Shown piece by piece: positions 8,786 through 17,385 of a stretch of DNA of 64,000 bases. Location: assembly GCF_001583695.1 (NCBI RefSeq), contig NZ_LOBC01000050.1:186001-250000 (forward strand), in the 5' to 3' direction. Position numbers and translations under genes: made by a program. Within the stretch, counting starts at the first letter, position 1; each line of letters starts with the position of its first letter. Source of the DNA: Bacillus wiedmannii. GTDB taxonomy: Bacteria; Bacillota; Bacilli; Bacillales; Bacillaceae_G. Below the pieces are notes generated by a model. It was not told the origin of the DNA. It saw nothing but the letters and a program-made list of their open reading frames with translations, and did not search any database.

Positions 8786-10000
8786 ATGGCAACTCTCGGA
8801 GAAAAAATTAAGGCATTGCGAAAAGAAAAAAAGCTTACTCAAACAGCACTGGCAGGTTCCGAATTGACAAAAAGCATGCTTAGTCAAATTGAAAATGGAA
8901 AAGCTACACCTTCTATGAAAACATTACAATATATTGCAGAAAAACTTGAATGTGAAACGAGTTTTTTATTAGAAGAAGATGATGTAGAAATTGTAGCACT
9001 CATTCAAAAAATGGAGCCATTAATAAAAGCAAATAAATGCGATGAAGTATATGAGACTTTACTACCTATCGTTCAAAAAGAACTACCTCTTACTTTAAAT
9101 ACAGCACGTTTATATAAACAGTTCATAACTGGAGCGGCTATTATGAACGATTATAATATTGAATATTACGTTGAAAAAGCTGTTTCTATATTTGAAAAAT
9201 ATACTTTGTATCGCGAAAGTACTGAAACGAAACTACTGTTTTACTATATGCTCTACAAACGGAAAAAATATAAAGAATGTTTACAGTTGATTACCAGAAT
9301 TCGCGATGAATATAAAACGAAGAATTTAGAAATGGATCTTATTACACATATACAATTATATTTAAAAGAAGCAATTATTTTACTCGCATATGGTAATTAT
9401 GAAAAATGTGAAAAAGTCATTTTAGATGCACTTGCATTTTCAAAAAAACATCAAGTGTATTATAAAACAGATGAATTTTACCGTATTTTATCTTATCAAA
9501 AAATTATTACAACTGATAAAGAAAGATATTTATATTACATAAAAAAATCTGAGCAATTTGCCATTTTTACAGAAGATACTTTATCTGTTGCAAATATAGA
9601 TATATTAAAAGCTTATTACTACAATACCGTTACGAATGAATATACAATTGCATTAGCACATTTAGAACAATTCCGAGAAAAACTAAAAGATGTACCAATT
9701 TTTCAAGACGATGGACTGTATTATCTTGAAAAAGGAAAATCTCTGTATGGTTTAAAACATTACAAGGAAGCTTTAGAAGTATTAGATCGTGCTATCATAC
9801 CGGATTATATGAGTCATCCACTTGATCAATCGTGGTTATTAACAGCTGGATCTTATCGTGCCCTTTGCTATATAGAACTTCAAGATAAAAAATCGGCCTT
9901 GAAAGAAGCAAAAGAAGCAGTTCAAGCAATAGATAGCTATCCTGATTCCATCTTCTCTTCATTTATTAAAGAAACATTACAAATAATACAAAAACTTTAA
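8786..10000 (+). CDS. XRE-type HTH regulator with TPR domain
   Basis: A 404-residue protein with an N-terminal Cro/C1-type helix-turn-helix (about 5-62: LGEKIKALRKEKKLTQTALA, SKSMLSQIENGKATPS-like core) followed by an all-helical TPR array to the end (for example ALEVLDRAIIPDY, SALKEAKEAVQAI). This layout is that of RRNPP/PlcR-like peptide-responsive regulators, but no cognate signal-peptide gene is visible downstream, where sspH follows. It is divergent from the MFS gene across two palindromes that are its likely binding sites. SD AAAGGAG lies 8 bases before the start. Confidence 0.87.
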   Translation: MATLGEKIKALRKEKKLTQTALAGSELTKSMLSQIENGKATPSMKTLQYIAEKLECETSFLLEEDDVEIVALIQKMEPLIKANKCDEVYETLLPIVQKELPLTLNTARLYKQFITGAAIMNDYNIEYYVEKAVSIFEKYTLYRESTETKLLFYYMLYKRKKYKECLQLITRIRDEYKTKNLEMDLITHIQLYLKEAIILLAYGNYEKCEKVILDALAFSKKHQVYYKTDEFYRILSYQKIITTDKERYLYYIKKSEQFAIFTEDTLSVANIDILKAYYYNTVTNEYTIALAHLEQFREKLKDVPIFQDDGLYYLEKGKSLYGLKHYKEALEVLDRAIIPDYMSHPLDQSWLLTAGSYRALCYIELQDKKSALKEAKEAVQAIDSYPDSIFSSFIKETLQIIQKL

Positions 10001-10066
10001 GAATGTCTCGAAATGGTATATTATTCCTCTTTTTTAGCAAAGATAATAATGATGGGAGGAATATAA

Positions 10067-10246
10067 ATGAATATTCAACGTGCAAAAGAGCTTTCTGTGT
10101 CAGCGGAGCAAGCTAATGTTAGTTTTCAAGGCATGCCTGTTACGATTCAACACGTCGACGAAAGCAACGAAACCGCCCGCATATATGAAGTAAAAAATCC
10201 AGGACGCGAATTAACGGTTCCAGTTAATAGCTTAGAGGAAATATAA
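10067..10246 (+). CDS. sspH: Small acid-soluble spore protein H
   Basis: A 59-residue protein beginning MNIQRAKELSVSAEQANVSF and ending VPVNSLEEI, which matches the SspH family as I know it: minor acid-soluble spore proteins of unknown precise role in the spore core, normally made in the forespore. The start has GGGAGG about 6 bases upstream. It follows the XRE-TPR gene by 66 bases and is closed by a hairpin terminator. I could not pick a clear sigma-G promoter. Confidence 0.93.
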   Translation: MNIQRAKELSVSAEQANVSFQGMPVTIQHVDESNETARIYEVKNPGRELTVPVNSLEEI

Positions 10247-10279
10247 AAAATGCCACTTCATTTTTTGAAGTGGCATTTT
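10247..10279. terminator. Intrinsic terminator after sspH (bidirectional)
   Basis: Stem of 14 bp (10247-10260 with 10266-10279; core TGCCACTTCA/TGAAGTGGCA) with T-rich flanks on both sides. It separates sspH from the convergent sortase gene. Confidence 0.88.
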
Positions 10280-10300
10280 CTTTTATTATATATTGCATCA

Positions 10301-11128
10301 CTAGTTTTTCGTTTTTAATAAACCGTACAACCCTATACAAATTACAATGAGACCTACTATGCCAAAAACCAGTTTTTCAAATAAATCTCTTGTTTCATGA
10401 CTCCTCGCATCTGCTATACTTTTGTTTTGTCTTTCAATTTCATTTTGCTCTGCTTCTACTCGCTCCCCATACACTAACAAACGATATTTACTTGATGTAT
10501 ATGGTTCACACGTAAGTAATGTAACTTTATCTTTTCCTTTTATTACATTTAATTTATCAACTTGATTAGGATTAATAATCTCACGGCCAACTACTTTATA
10601 CTCTTGCTGCTTTCCAAATACCTTTACATAGAATAAGTCTCCATCAGTTAACCAATCAAGATGGCGAAACATCTTTGCCCCATGATAACCTCGATGCCCT
10701 GCTAAAACAGCATGTGTATCTTTCCCACCAATTGGTAATGAAGTCCCTTCGATTTGCCCTATCCCTTTACTTAAGTTTTCTTGAGTCGCCCCTAAGTAAA
10801 TTGGCAACTCCTCATTTATTTTTGGAATAGAAACCGTACCAAATATCTCATCTTTATTTATAAAATTTAACGATTCCTTATTTACTTCAGCATCCTGAAC
10901 AAATGGATCATTCATTTTGAAAGCAGCTCTTCCTAACAAACTATTATATGTTTCCATCTTCTGAAATTTCTCATTAACATCTTCTACTTTTAAATTATCA
11001 ACCACTTTTTCGTAACGGATTACTCTCGTTTTATATACATAATTGTTTATATAATTAGCAACCAATGGATATAGAAATAGAGATAAACCTGCAAGGAACA
11101 ATACTAAACTTATGAATCCCCTTCTCAC
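10301..11128 (-). CDS. Class C (pilin) sortase, first copy
   Basis: About 275 residues counted from GTG 11128, chosen because GGTGAG lies just upstream; a TTG at 11143 is possible. Membrane segments lie at each end (about 5-25 and 245-270). The catalytic triad is visible: H145 (LAGHRGY), C207 (TLLTCEPY) and R216 (KYRLLVYG). A DPF motif at 74-76 matches the flexible lid of class C sortases. It is the last gene of the pilus operon, 21 bases after the other sortase gene. It joins pilin subunits through an isopeptide bond at the outer membrane face. Confidence 0.9.
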   Translation of the reverse strand: MRRGFISLVLFLAGLSLFLYPLVANYINNYVYKTRVIRYEKVVDNLKVEDVNEKFQKMETYNSLLGRAAFKMNDPFVQDAEVNKESLNFINKDEIFGTVSIPKINEELPIYLGATQENLSKGIGQIEGTSLPIGGKDTHAVLAGHRGYHGAKMFRHLDWLTDGDLFYVKVFGKQQEYKVVGREIINPNQVDKLNVIKGKDKVTLLTCEPYTSSKYRLLVYGERVEAEQNEIERQNKSIADARSHETRDLFEKLVFGIVGLIVICIGLYGLLKTKN

Positions 11129-11149
11129 ACACTCACCACACAATACATA

Positions 11150-11950
11150 CTATTTTCGTTTTTTTAAATAGATTATTAGAAGGATGATACAAATCATAAC
11201 AATAGGAATAACGATCATCCACTCTTCTAAAATGAAAGGTTTTGTAATCATTTCTTTTTCTACAATATCATAGGGAACACGGTGACCTCTCACTAGTAAC
11301 CTGTGCGTGTTCACTCCATAAGGGGTACACGTAATCAATGTTGCATAATCTTGTCCTTGTACAACTAATAAATCTTCTGTCTCATTTGGTAACACAACTT
11401 TTATTTGATCTACCTGATAGGCAAGCACTTTATCTAATGTATGAATATAAAATATATCTTTCTTTTCAATTTTGTCTAAATGAGTAAACATTAGCGCTGA
11501 AGGTAAACCGCGATGTCCCGTTAAAACTGTATGCGTATTTTCTCCCCCTATTGGTAATGAGGTTTCATTCAACTGACCAATCCCACGGCTTAACACTTCT
11601 TCTGTTGTCCCTTGATAAATTGGAAGGTTTACATCAATTTTTGGGATTTCAATATACCCCATAACATCACCAACATTTAACATATCCACAGTAGAACTTT
11701 TACGTTCACCATCCTTTTCCCGAAAAGGATCTGAAAATGTTTGCGTCGTATTTTGTACCTTCTTATTATACTCTCGTGCTTCCGTTTCTTTACGATCAAT
11801 CTCTTCCTGCTCCAGCCCCTTTATCGCTTCATCATACGTACTTACTTCTGAATAATGTGTTCTTGTTGCAAACCAATTGCTTACAGTTGGATAGAGAAAT
11901 ATACTTAATCCTAGTAAAAAAATACTTCCAAAAATTATATTTCGTTTCAT
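11150..11950 (-). CDS. Class C (pilin) sortase, second copy
   Basis: 266 residues from ATG 11950, preceded by AAAGAGG at 5-base spacing; a GTG at 11965 overlaps that SD and is less likely. Triad H146 (LTGHRGL), C208 (TLITCTPY) and R217 (THRLLVRG), with lid DPF at 74-76. N-terminal and C-terminal membrane segments are present. It is clearly a paralogue of its neighbour but much diverged, so each may serve a different step or subunit, such as tip addition versus shaft polymerisation (inference). A strong hairpin lies between it and the pilin gene. Confidence 0.92.
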   Translation of the reverse strand: MKRNIIFGSIFLLGLSIFLYPTVSNWFATRTHYSEVSTYDEAIKGLEQEEIDRKETEAREYNKKVQNTTQTFSDPFREKDGERKSSTVDMLNVGDVMGYIEIPKIDVNLPIYQGTTEEVLSRGIGQLNETSLPIGGENTHTVLTGHRGLPSALMFTHLDKIEKKDIFYIHTLDKVLAYQVDQIKVVLPNETEDLLVVQGQDYATLITCTPYGVNTHRLLVRGHRVPYDIVEKEMITKPFILEEWMIVIPIVMICIILLIIYLKKRK

Positions 11951-11980
11951 AATAGCCTCTTTCACTACGGATAAAATGTG

Positions 11981-12014
11981 GAAAAGAGGAAAGCAATATG
12001 CCTTTCCTCTTTTC
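11981..12014 (-). terminator. Hairpin between pilin and sortase genes (attenuator)
   Basis: A perfect 13-bp stem, GAAAAGAGGAAAG (11981-11993) with CTTTCCTCTTTTC (12002-12014). On the minus strand it is followed by only a weak T stretch, so it probably terminates partially. That would make pilin mRNA more abundant than sortase mRNA. Confidence 0.65.
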
Positions 12015-12041
12015 TAAACTCAATTATTATAAACATATAAA

Positions 12042-13703
12042 TTAAGAATTTTTTACAGGTTTTTTTCTAAAGAAAATAAATGTTGCTACCGCCATTAGTA
12101 TAAGGCCCACTACCGTGAAGAGAATTGTACCCATACCACCTGTTGCTGGAATAATCCAACCGCTCTTATTATTCTCAACTTGTAGCTCTATTTTTTGGTG
12201 TTTTTCATCAATTGTAATATCAATTGGATCTCTTAATTTTTGATATTGTTCTACTGCACCGTCTTTATCTTTATACTTTGGTGCTTCCGTTTCAACAACT
12301 TGATATTCACCGTACGGGATTTCATTCCATGTAATAATACCATTTGCATCCGTTACATCGTTCATTTCTTTCCCATTAATTTTTATAACATTACCTTTTT
12401 TATCTTGTAATTGGAACTTCGCACCTTCTAATTTAAGCGTCTTATCCTTACCATCAACTTTTTCAATTTTAATATTTCCCGTTGTCGGTGTAACCACCAC
12501 TTCATTAGATGGCTTTCCATCTTTTTCTGATGAAACATCATCTTTGTTTACAAAATCAAGCACTGCTTTGTTTGGAATTTTCACTCCAGATTCAACATCA
12601 CTTTTAATTTTTGCAGTAATTTGTAAATGAAGCTCTTTTCCATTTATTTTTGAAAAATCTTCAATCGTAGCGGTTACTTTTTGGCCTTCTACAACTACTT
12701 TTACACTATCATCTTCAACTTTCTTTCCGTCAACCATAACAATTGGTAGGCCTTTTATTTCCAAACGATCATCTAAAATATCTTTTACAACATATTTTTT
12801 ATATGATTGAATATCTTCCGGAAGTAGTGTTTTAATATCATACGTATAATCTGTTTCTTTATTAATTCCAGCTACTTTTGAACCGTTATTTATACTTTTA
12901 GTAATGGTAGGTTCTTTATAGTTCTTTATATCGTCCAGCTTAACTACTTTACCAGATTCCTTAATAGAGAAAGGACGCTCCTCTTTACTAGTTAAATAGT
13001 CTGTTGGAGCCTTATGCTCAATAAAATAATAATAATCCCCATATTCTAGAGAATCTACACGAATTTTACCATCTTCCCCTGTCACTAATGAACTCGGTGT
13101 CTTAACTTGTGTACTTGTTCCATCCTTATTCTTTTTAAATAAATGGAACTCTGCATCTTTTAATACTTTACCGCCTTCACCTTTTTTTACGAATTCTACT
13201 GAACCACGTTTTGTTTCATTTTTAGGGTAAATATGAACATCGTAATTTAATTCTTTACCGTTTGTACTTGTCATTGGAATATCAACTATAAAAGTAGTCA
13301 TGTCCAATTCAATATGTTCTGGACCTTTAATAGCTTTTACTTCATAACGTCCTAGTGGAAGATTTGTAAAAACAGCTTCCCCTTTTGCATTTGTTACCTT
13401 TGTAATTGCAGCATCTTTGACTGGCTTTGCTTCTTCTTTTATAACAGTTCCATCATTTGAAATTTTTTCAAATGACTCAATTCGTTTAATTTCAAAAGTT
13501 ACACCTTCTAAAGGTTTTGCCCCTTCTGGAACAGTTTGTCCTTCTTTTCCATTACCTTTTGTAGTTGTTTTAAAGTCTTTACTTTGTTCAAACTTATGAA
13601 TCGTTAAAGTACCTGTACTTTTTGATTCAGCACTAACCGTCATATTCATTAATGCCGAAAAAGCTAATACACATATTAATAATAAGCTAAAAATCCTTTT
13701 CAT
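12042..13703 (-). CDS. BcpA-like major pilin with IPATG sorting signal
   Basis: A 553-residue secreted protein. Signal peptide 1-25 (cleavage near TVSA). A YPKN pilin motif at 159-162 supplies the lysine used for inter-subunit linkage. Several CNA-B/SpaA-type domains follow, and an E-box-like stretch (YQVVETEAP) supports intramolecular isopeptide bonds. The C-terminus has the sorting signal IPATG at about 518-522, a hydrophobic segment and FRKKPVKNS. Length, YPKN position and sorting-signal position resemble B. cereus BcpA, but BcpA carries LPxTG, so I treat this as a BcpA-like paralogue. It lies between the tip adhesin gene and two class C sortase genes. Confidence 0.88.
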   Translation of the reverse strand: MKRIFSLLLICVLAFSALMNMTVSAESKSTGTLTIHKFEQSKDFKTTTKGNGKEGQTVPEGAKPLEGVTFEIKRIESFEKISNDGTVIKEEAKPVKDAAITKVTNAKGEAVFTNLPLGRYEVKAIKGPEHIELDMTTFIVDIPMTSTNGKELNYDVHIYPKNETKRGSVEFVKKGEGGKVLKDAEFHLFKKNKDGTSTQVKTPSSLVTGEDGKIRVDSLEYGDYYYFIEHKAPTDYLTSKEERPFSIKESGKVVKLDDIKNYKEPTITKSINNGSKVAGINKETDYTYDIKTLLPEDIQSYKKYVVKDILDDRLEIKGLPIVMVDGKKVEDDSVKVVVEGQKVTATIEDFSKINGKELHLQITAKIKSDVESGVKIPNKAVLDFVNKDDVSSEKDGKPSNEVVVTPTTGNIKIEKVDGKDKTLKLEGAKFQLQDKKGNVIKINGKEMNDVTDANGIITWNEIPYGEYQVVETEAPKYKDKDGAVEQYQKLRDPIDITIDEKHQKIELQVENNKSGWIIPATGGMGTILFTVVGLILMAVATFIFFRKKPVKNS

Positions 13704-13750
13704 TATTCGTCACTCCCCTATTGTGTCTACCTTTGTTGCAAACTACTAAT

Positions 13751-16700
13751 CTATTTCATAATCTTTCTTTTTCTGAAGAAGAAGAAAGATGTAATAAACA
13801 TCAATATTCCACCAATTACATAAAAGACAATTGTTCCTATGCCACCTGTTTCAGGGATAATCCACTCATTTTTATGATTTACTATTTTTATTTTTTTGGT
13901 AGATACATCGCTAGTCACATGAATTTCAATTGGCTCTTTCATAAGCATATATCCTACTGGCGCTTGCACTTCTTTTAACATATATTTTCCAACTAGCAAT
14001 GGATTAGAAATAGCTACACCATTTTTATCCGTTGTTAATTCAGATACTACTTTTCCACCTTTATCAATCACTTGAAATACTGCGCCTTCTAATTTGATAT
14101 TTTCATCGTTCGCATCTACTTTTTCAATCTCAAACTTCCCTAATGTTGGTGGTACTACGAATACTTCATTTGACACAATTTTTTTCTGATCAAACAGTAA
14201 TTCTGCTTTATTTGGAATACCATCATTCACATTGTATTTCGTTAGTATATCTGCATTTACATTAGCGTTTAGTCTTGACTTAATATGCATTGTATACGAT
14301 TGATTCGCAAGATAAGTATAATTTCTGTCCTGCTTCGGTAACTCAATACTTACTTTCTTTAATTGTTCATCAATTTGCGGTATAACTTCTATTTCTTCTC
14401 CATCGCTGTTTACAAGTCGTACTTGTAGGACAGTTAACACATCTTCTAAGTCATCCTGCAATACCACTTTTTCAAGGTTCATGACATCATTACCAAAATT
14501 ATAGTTTACATGCCATGTAAACTCTTCACCTACACTTTGTAATGTCGCCTTTTCCACTTCTTTTTCATCTGCATCCGAAACCATCTTTCTTACTTTAGGT
14601 TCCTTTGCTTCCACATTCGTTTTTACATTCGGTTTTTGTGGTGGTAAATCTTCATTATCTGGTGTTTTCCCCTCAACAACCGCTATGTTCTCAATTTCTT
14701 TCGTTTTTAATGCGTCTTGTGTAACTTTCACTTTAAAAGTTACCGTTCTTTCTTCTGTATCAAGTACGTCACCAAAGTTTACTTTGATCGTGTTATCCTC
14801 ATACGATCCTTCATCTTCGTCAATTATATCTGTCAATAATTTTCCATTCAATTTCATACTACCGGCTACATATTCTACTCCTTCAGGAAGTTTATCCATT
14901 AGACGCATATCTTTAATAAGCCCATTTTCCACCTTATTTCGAGCTTTAATTTGATACTCAAATTCATCATTGACATGAATTTTTTCTTGCTTTATACCAA
15001 TAATCTCTTTCTTCGACTCTAGTTGTCCAGACAACGGATCAACCGGTGTTTCAACTTCTGGCTTTTCCTTATCTTTCGAACTATCAGTCTCAACTGTTGC
15101 TATATTTTTTATTTTCTTATTTGCCATCTCCGGCTTTACAACAACTTCAAACGTTATTGTTTTCTCTTCCTCACCTTTAAGGTCACCGAGATGAGCATAA
15201 ATCGTTCCATCTTTTATATGTGCATGATCTTCATCTTCAACATCCGTTTGTTCCTTCCCGTTTATCTTTAACGTATTTGGAACATATTCTACTCCTTCAG
15301 GAAGTTTATCCGTAAGTTTAACAGATTTTAAGAGAGAATCTGGCACACTATTTTTAGCATGAATTGTATATTCTAGTTTGTCGCCAACCTTCAGCGTACC
15401 ACCGTTTATATCCTTAGCTAGTTTAGTAGCTACTAACTTCCCGGGTTTCTCCTCTCGTTCGGGTAATACTTTCACTACTACTTTATTAGAAGAGTTATCC
15501 TCAACTTTACTTCCTGTTAACTCATCAATCCCTTGAACAACGGCAGTATTAGGAACTTCAGTTTCTACCTTTTCTCCCTTTAACTTCGCTTTAAATTCAA
15601 CCGTTGTCTCCGGTGTTTTATCCGTATAGTTTCCACCTTTAGAAGCATTTGCTCCTTCACCAATTCTTATTGTTAACTTTCTTGTCTTTACGTCATAGTC
15701 AACCTGTTCTGTTTGATTTCCAGCATTCGGACCAGAAATGATTTTCACCGAATTCGGAACAAATTCTAGACGTGAATCTAAAACATCTTCAATTTTTGTA
15801 TCAACAGAACTCGAATTCGGTTCAATGTTTTTCACCCGTAAACGATATGTAACTTCATCACCTGGCTCGTATTTTTCTTTTGCATCTACTACTTCCTTAT
15901 CGATTACAAGCTCTGGCGCTGTTGCATTTACAGCAAAGGCTAATGTGTTTAATACGTAGTCGTCTTTTGTTGTATATGCTTTTAACTTTATTTCTCGTTG
16001 ACCTGGCTTAATATATCCTGCTGGTAACCTAATTAAATCTGCATCAATTCCTAAATTATTTTTATAATCGGGATTAAAAGTACCTGGATACTTATCTCTC
16101 ATATGTTCTTCATATTCAGAAATAGTGGAATTAAATATATTACCTGTTGGATTCAGCTTATCCGTAACTTCCTTCCAGGTATTATCTGTATGAACAGAAA
16201 GTTTATCACCTTGCCAATATCTATCACCTTGGACAGCGAAAACAGAAACTTTTGGATCTAAATCTCCATTTTTTGAAGCAAGAAAGTTTTTCACAGTAAA
16301 TTCTTTTTCACCAGACCCAGTAGCTCTTTTCAATCCGCCATCATAAACAGTAAATGCTTTTCTTGTTTTTGACTTATCTTTCGTGATAACTAACATGTAC
16401 CAGCCAGCAAAAGAATAATATCCATAATTATATGCAAGGTTTGTATTTGGATAAGGAATATTTGCTACAGTATAGCTTCCTCCTTTTGAATTAGAGGACT
16501 GTAAAGGCTTTGTAACATCTGCATAGTTAGAATAATAAGTACCATCAATACCAAAACCATAAAGCAAGCCACTACCGTAATACGTATTACTTGGTTTTAC
16601 TTGAAAGCTCTTCCCTACCGGAGTAGTAAACTTTATTGGTGCTACATACTGTTGCTGCGTTAATTCATAACGTGTTGAGCTCCAATATAGCCCAGCCCAT

Positions 16701-17077
16701 TCAATTTCAGCATCTTCTGGAACAGGAATATATGCCTTAGATGAATTTGTAGTTGTTGGATCATCATCTACATCAATGAGTTCACGTGTATAGCCATTCG
16801 GTGTTGTCGCGTAAGTATACGTTATATCTGAATACAATGCTGTTTTCTTCTGAGCTTCAGTAGCTTTAATACCTAAATTCACATTCCCAGTAGAATACAT
16901 ATCACCTTTATGAATAGATTGATAAGTAGGGTTATCGAATCCCTCATCATCTGTTACCGCTGCACTCACCTTACCAATCGAACTTAAAAACTGGTATTGA
17001 GATAACAGCAAGAATAAACTCATAACAACTATAAATACATTTAATATTTTTTTATTTTCTTTTATCCTACTGTGCAA
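13751..17077 (-). CDS. Large pilus tip/minor pilin adhesin with DUF11-like repeats and IPETG
   Basis: 1,108 residues from TTG 17077, chosen because AAGGAGGTGA, nearly the full anti-SD complement, lies 4-7 bases upstream; a TTG at 17095 would sit on that SD. A signal segment ends about residue 40 (KVSA). Residues ~50-385 form a Tyr/Ser-rich N-terminal domain (adhesin candidate). Residues ~390-900 hold at least three DUF11/isopeptide repeats with DKLPEGVEYV and similar cores. One SpaA-like domain precedes the sorting signal IPETG (about 1074) and the FRKRKIMK tail. It is the first gene of the pilus operon. Known pilus tips of this type attach to host or biofilm surfaces. Confidence 0.86.
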   Translation of the reverse strand: MHSRIKENKKILNVFIVVMSLFLLLSQYQFLSSIGKVSAAVTDDEGFDNPTYQSIHKGDMYSTGNVNLGIKATEAQKKTALYSDITYTYATTPNGYTRELIDVDDDPTTTNSSKAYIPVPEDAEIEWAGLYWSSTRYELTQQQYVAPIKFTTPVGKSFQVKPSNTYYGSGLLYGFGIDGTYYSNYADVTKPLQSSNSKGGSYTVANIPYPNTNLAYNYGYYSFAGWYMLVITKDKSKTRKAFTVYDGGLKRATGSGEKEFTVKNFLASKNGDLDPKVSVFAVQGDRYWQGDKLSVHTDNTWKEVTDKLNPTGNIFNSTISEYEEHMRDKYPGTFNPDYKNNLGIDADLIRLPAGYIKPGQREIKLKAYTTKDDYVLNTLAFAVNATAPELVIDKEVVDAKEKYEPGDEVTYRLRVKNIEPNSSSVDTKIEDVLDSRLEFVPNSVKIISGPNAGNQTEQVDYDVKTRKLTIRIGEGANASKGGNYTDKTPETTVEFKAKLKGEKVETEVPNTAVVQGIDELTGSKVEDNSSNKVVVKVLPEREEKPGKLVATKLAKDINGGTLKVGDKLEYTIHAKNSVPDSLLKSVKLTDKLPEGVEYVPNTLKINGKEQTDVEDEDHAHIKDGTIYAHLGDLKGEEEKTITFEVVVKPEMANKKIKNIATVETDSSKDKEKPEVETPVDPLSGQLESKKEIIGIKQEKIHVNDEFEYQIKARNKVENGLIKDMRLMDKLPEGVEYVAGSMKLNGKLLTDIIDEDEGSYEDNTIKVNFGDVLDTEERTVTFKVKVTQDALKTKEIENIAVVEGKTPDNEDLPPQKPNVKTNVEAKEPKVRKMVSDADEKEVEKATLQSVGEEFTWHVNYNFGNDVMNLEKVVLQDDLEDVLTVLQVRLVNSDGEEIEVIPQIDEQLKKVSIELPKQDRNYTYLANQSYTMHIKSRLNANVNADILTKYNVNDGIPNKAELLFDQKKIVSNEVFVVPPTLGKFEIEKVDANDENIKLEGAVFQVIDKGGKVVSELTTDKNGVAISNPLLVGKYMLKEVQAPVGYMLMKEPIEIHVTSDVSTKKIKIVNHKNEWIIPETGGIGTIVFYVIGGILMFITSFFFFRKRKIMK

Positions 17078-17385
17078 AGAGGTCACCTCCTTCAATAAAT
17101 TTTACTAACATATTATATATATATACTTTATATGTATTATTCTAATATAAATCATAAGATTTGTTAACAAAATATGTGATTTATTACTATTTTATACATT
17201 TTAATATAGAGATTTTAAGATTAATAATAGTATCTAATAATAATTAAGCTTTGAATATAAATAATATAGAAACTTCTTACTTTAAACCTATTTTATGGTA
17301 TTCTATATAATGGTAATTACAAAATCTTTATAATCAAATATAAAAGTTTTATAATTCCGTACCCTATTAATAAAGGAGGCTTTTC
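17078..17385. other. Divergent promoter region, pilus operon / glycosyltransferase
   Basis: About 300 bases of very AT-rich DNA between divergent genes. It contains the pilus operon SD, a TATAAT at 17306-17311 facing the glycosyltransferase, and TTGTTA with several TATA-like boxes facing the pilus genes. I looked for a cyclic-di-GMP riboswitch and saw none. Confidence 0.5.

Noticed and set aside
17096-17385. Possible cyclic-di-GMP riboswitch upstream of the pilus operon or the PilZ glycosyltransferase
   Set aside because: No conserved GEMM core or paired stems; the region is simple AT-rich DNA.
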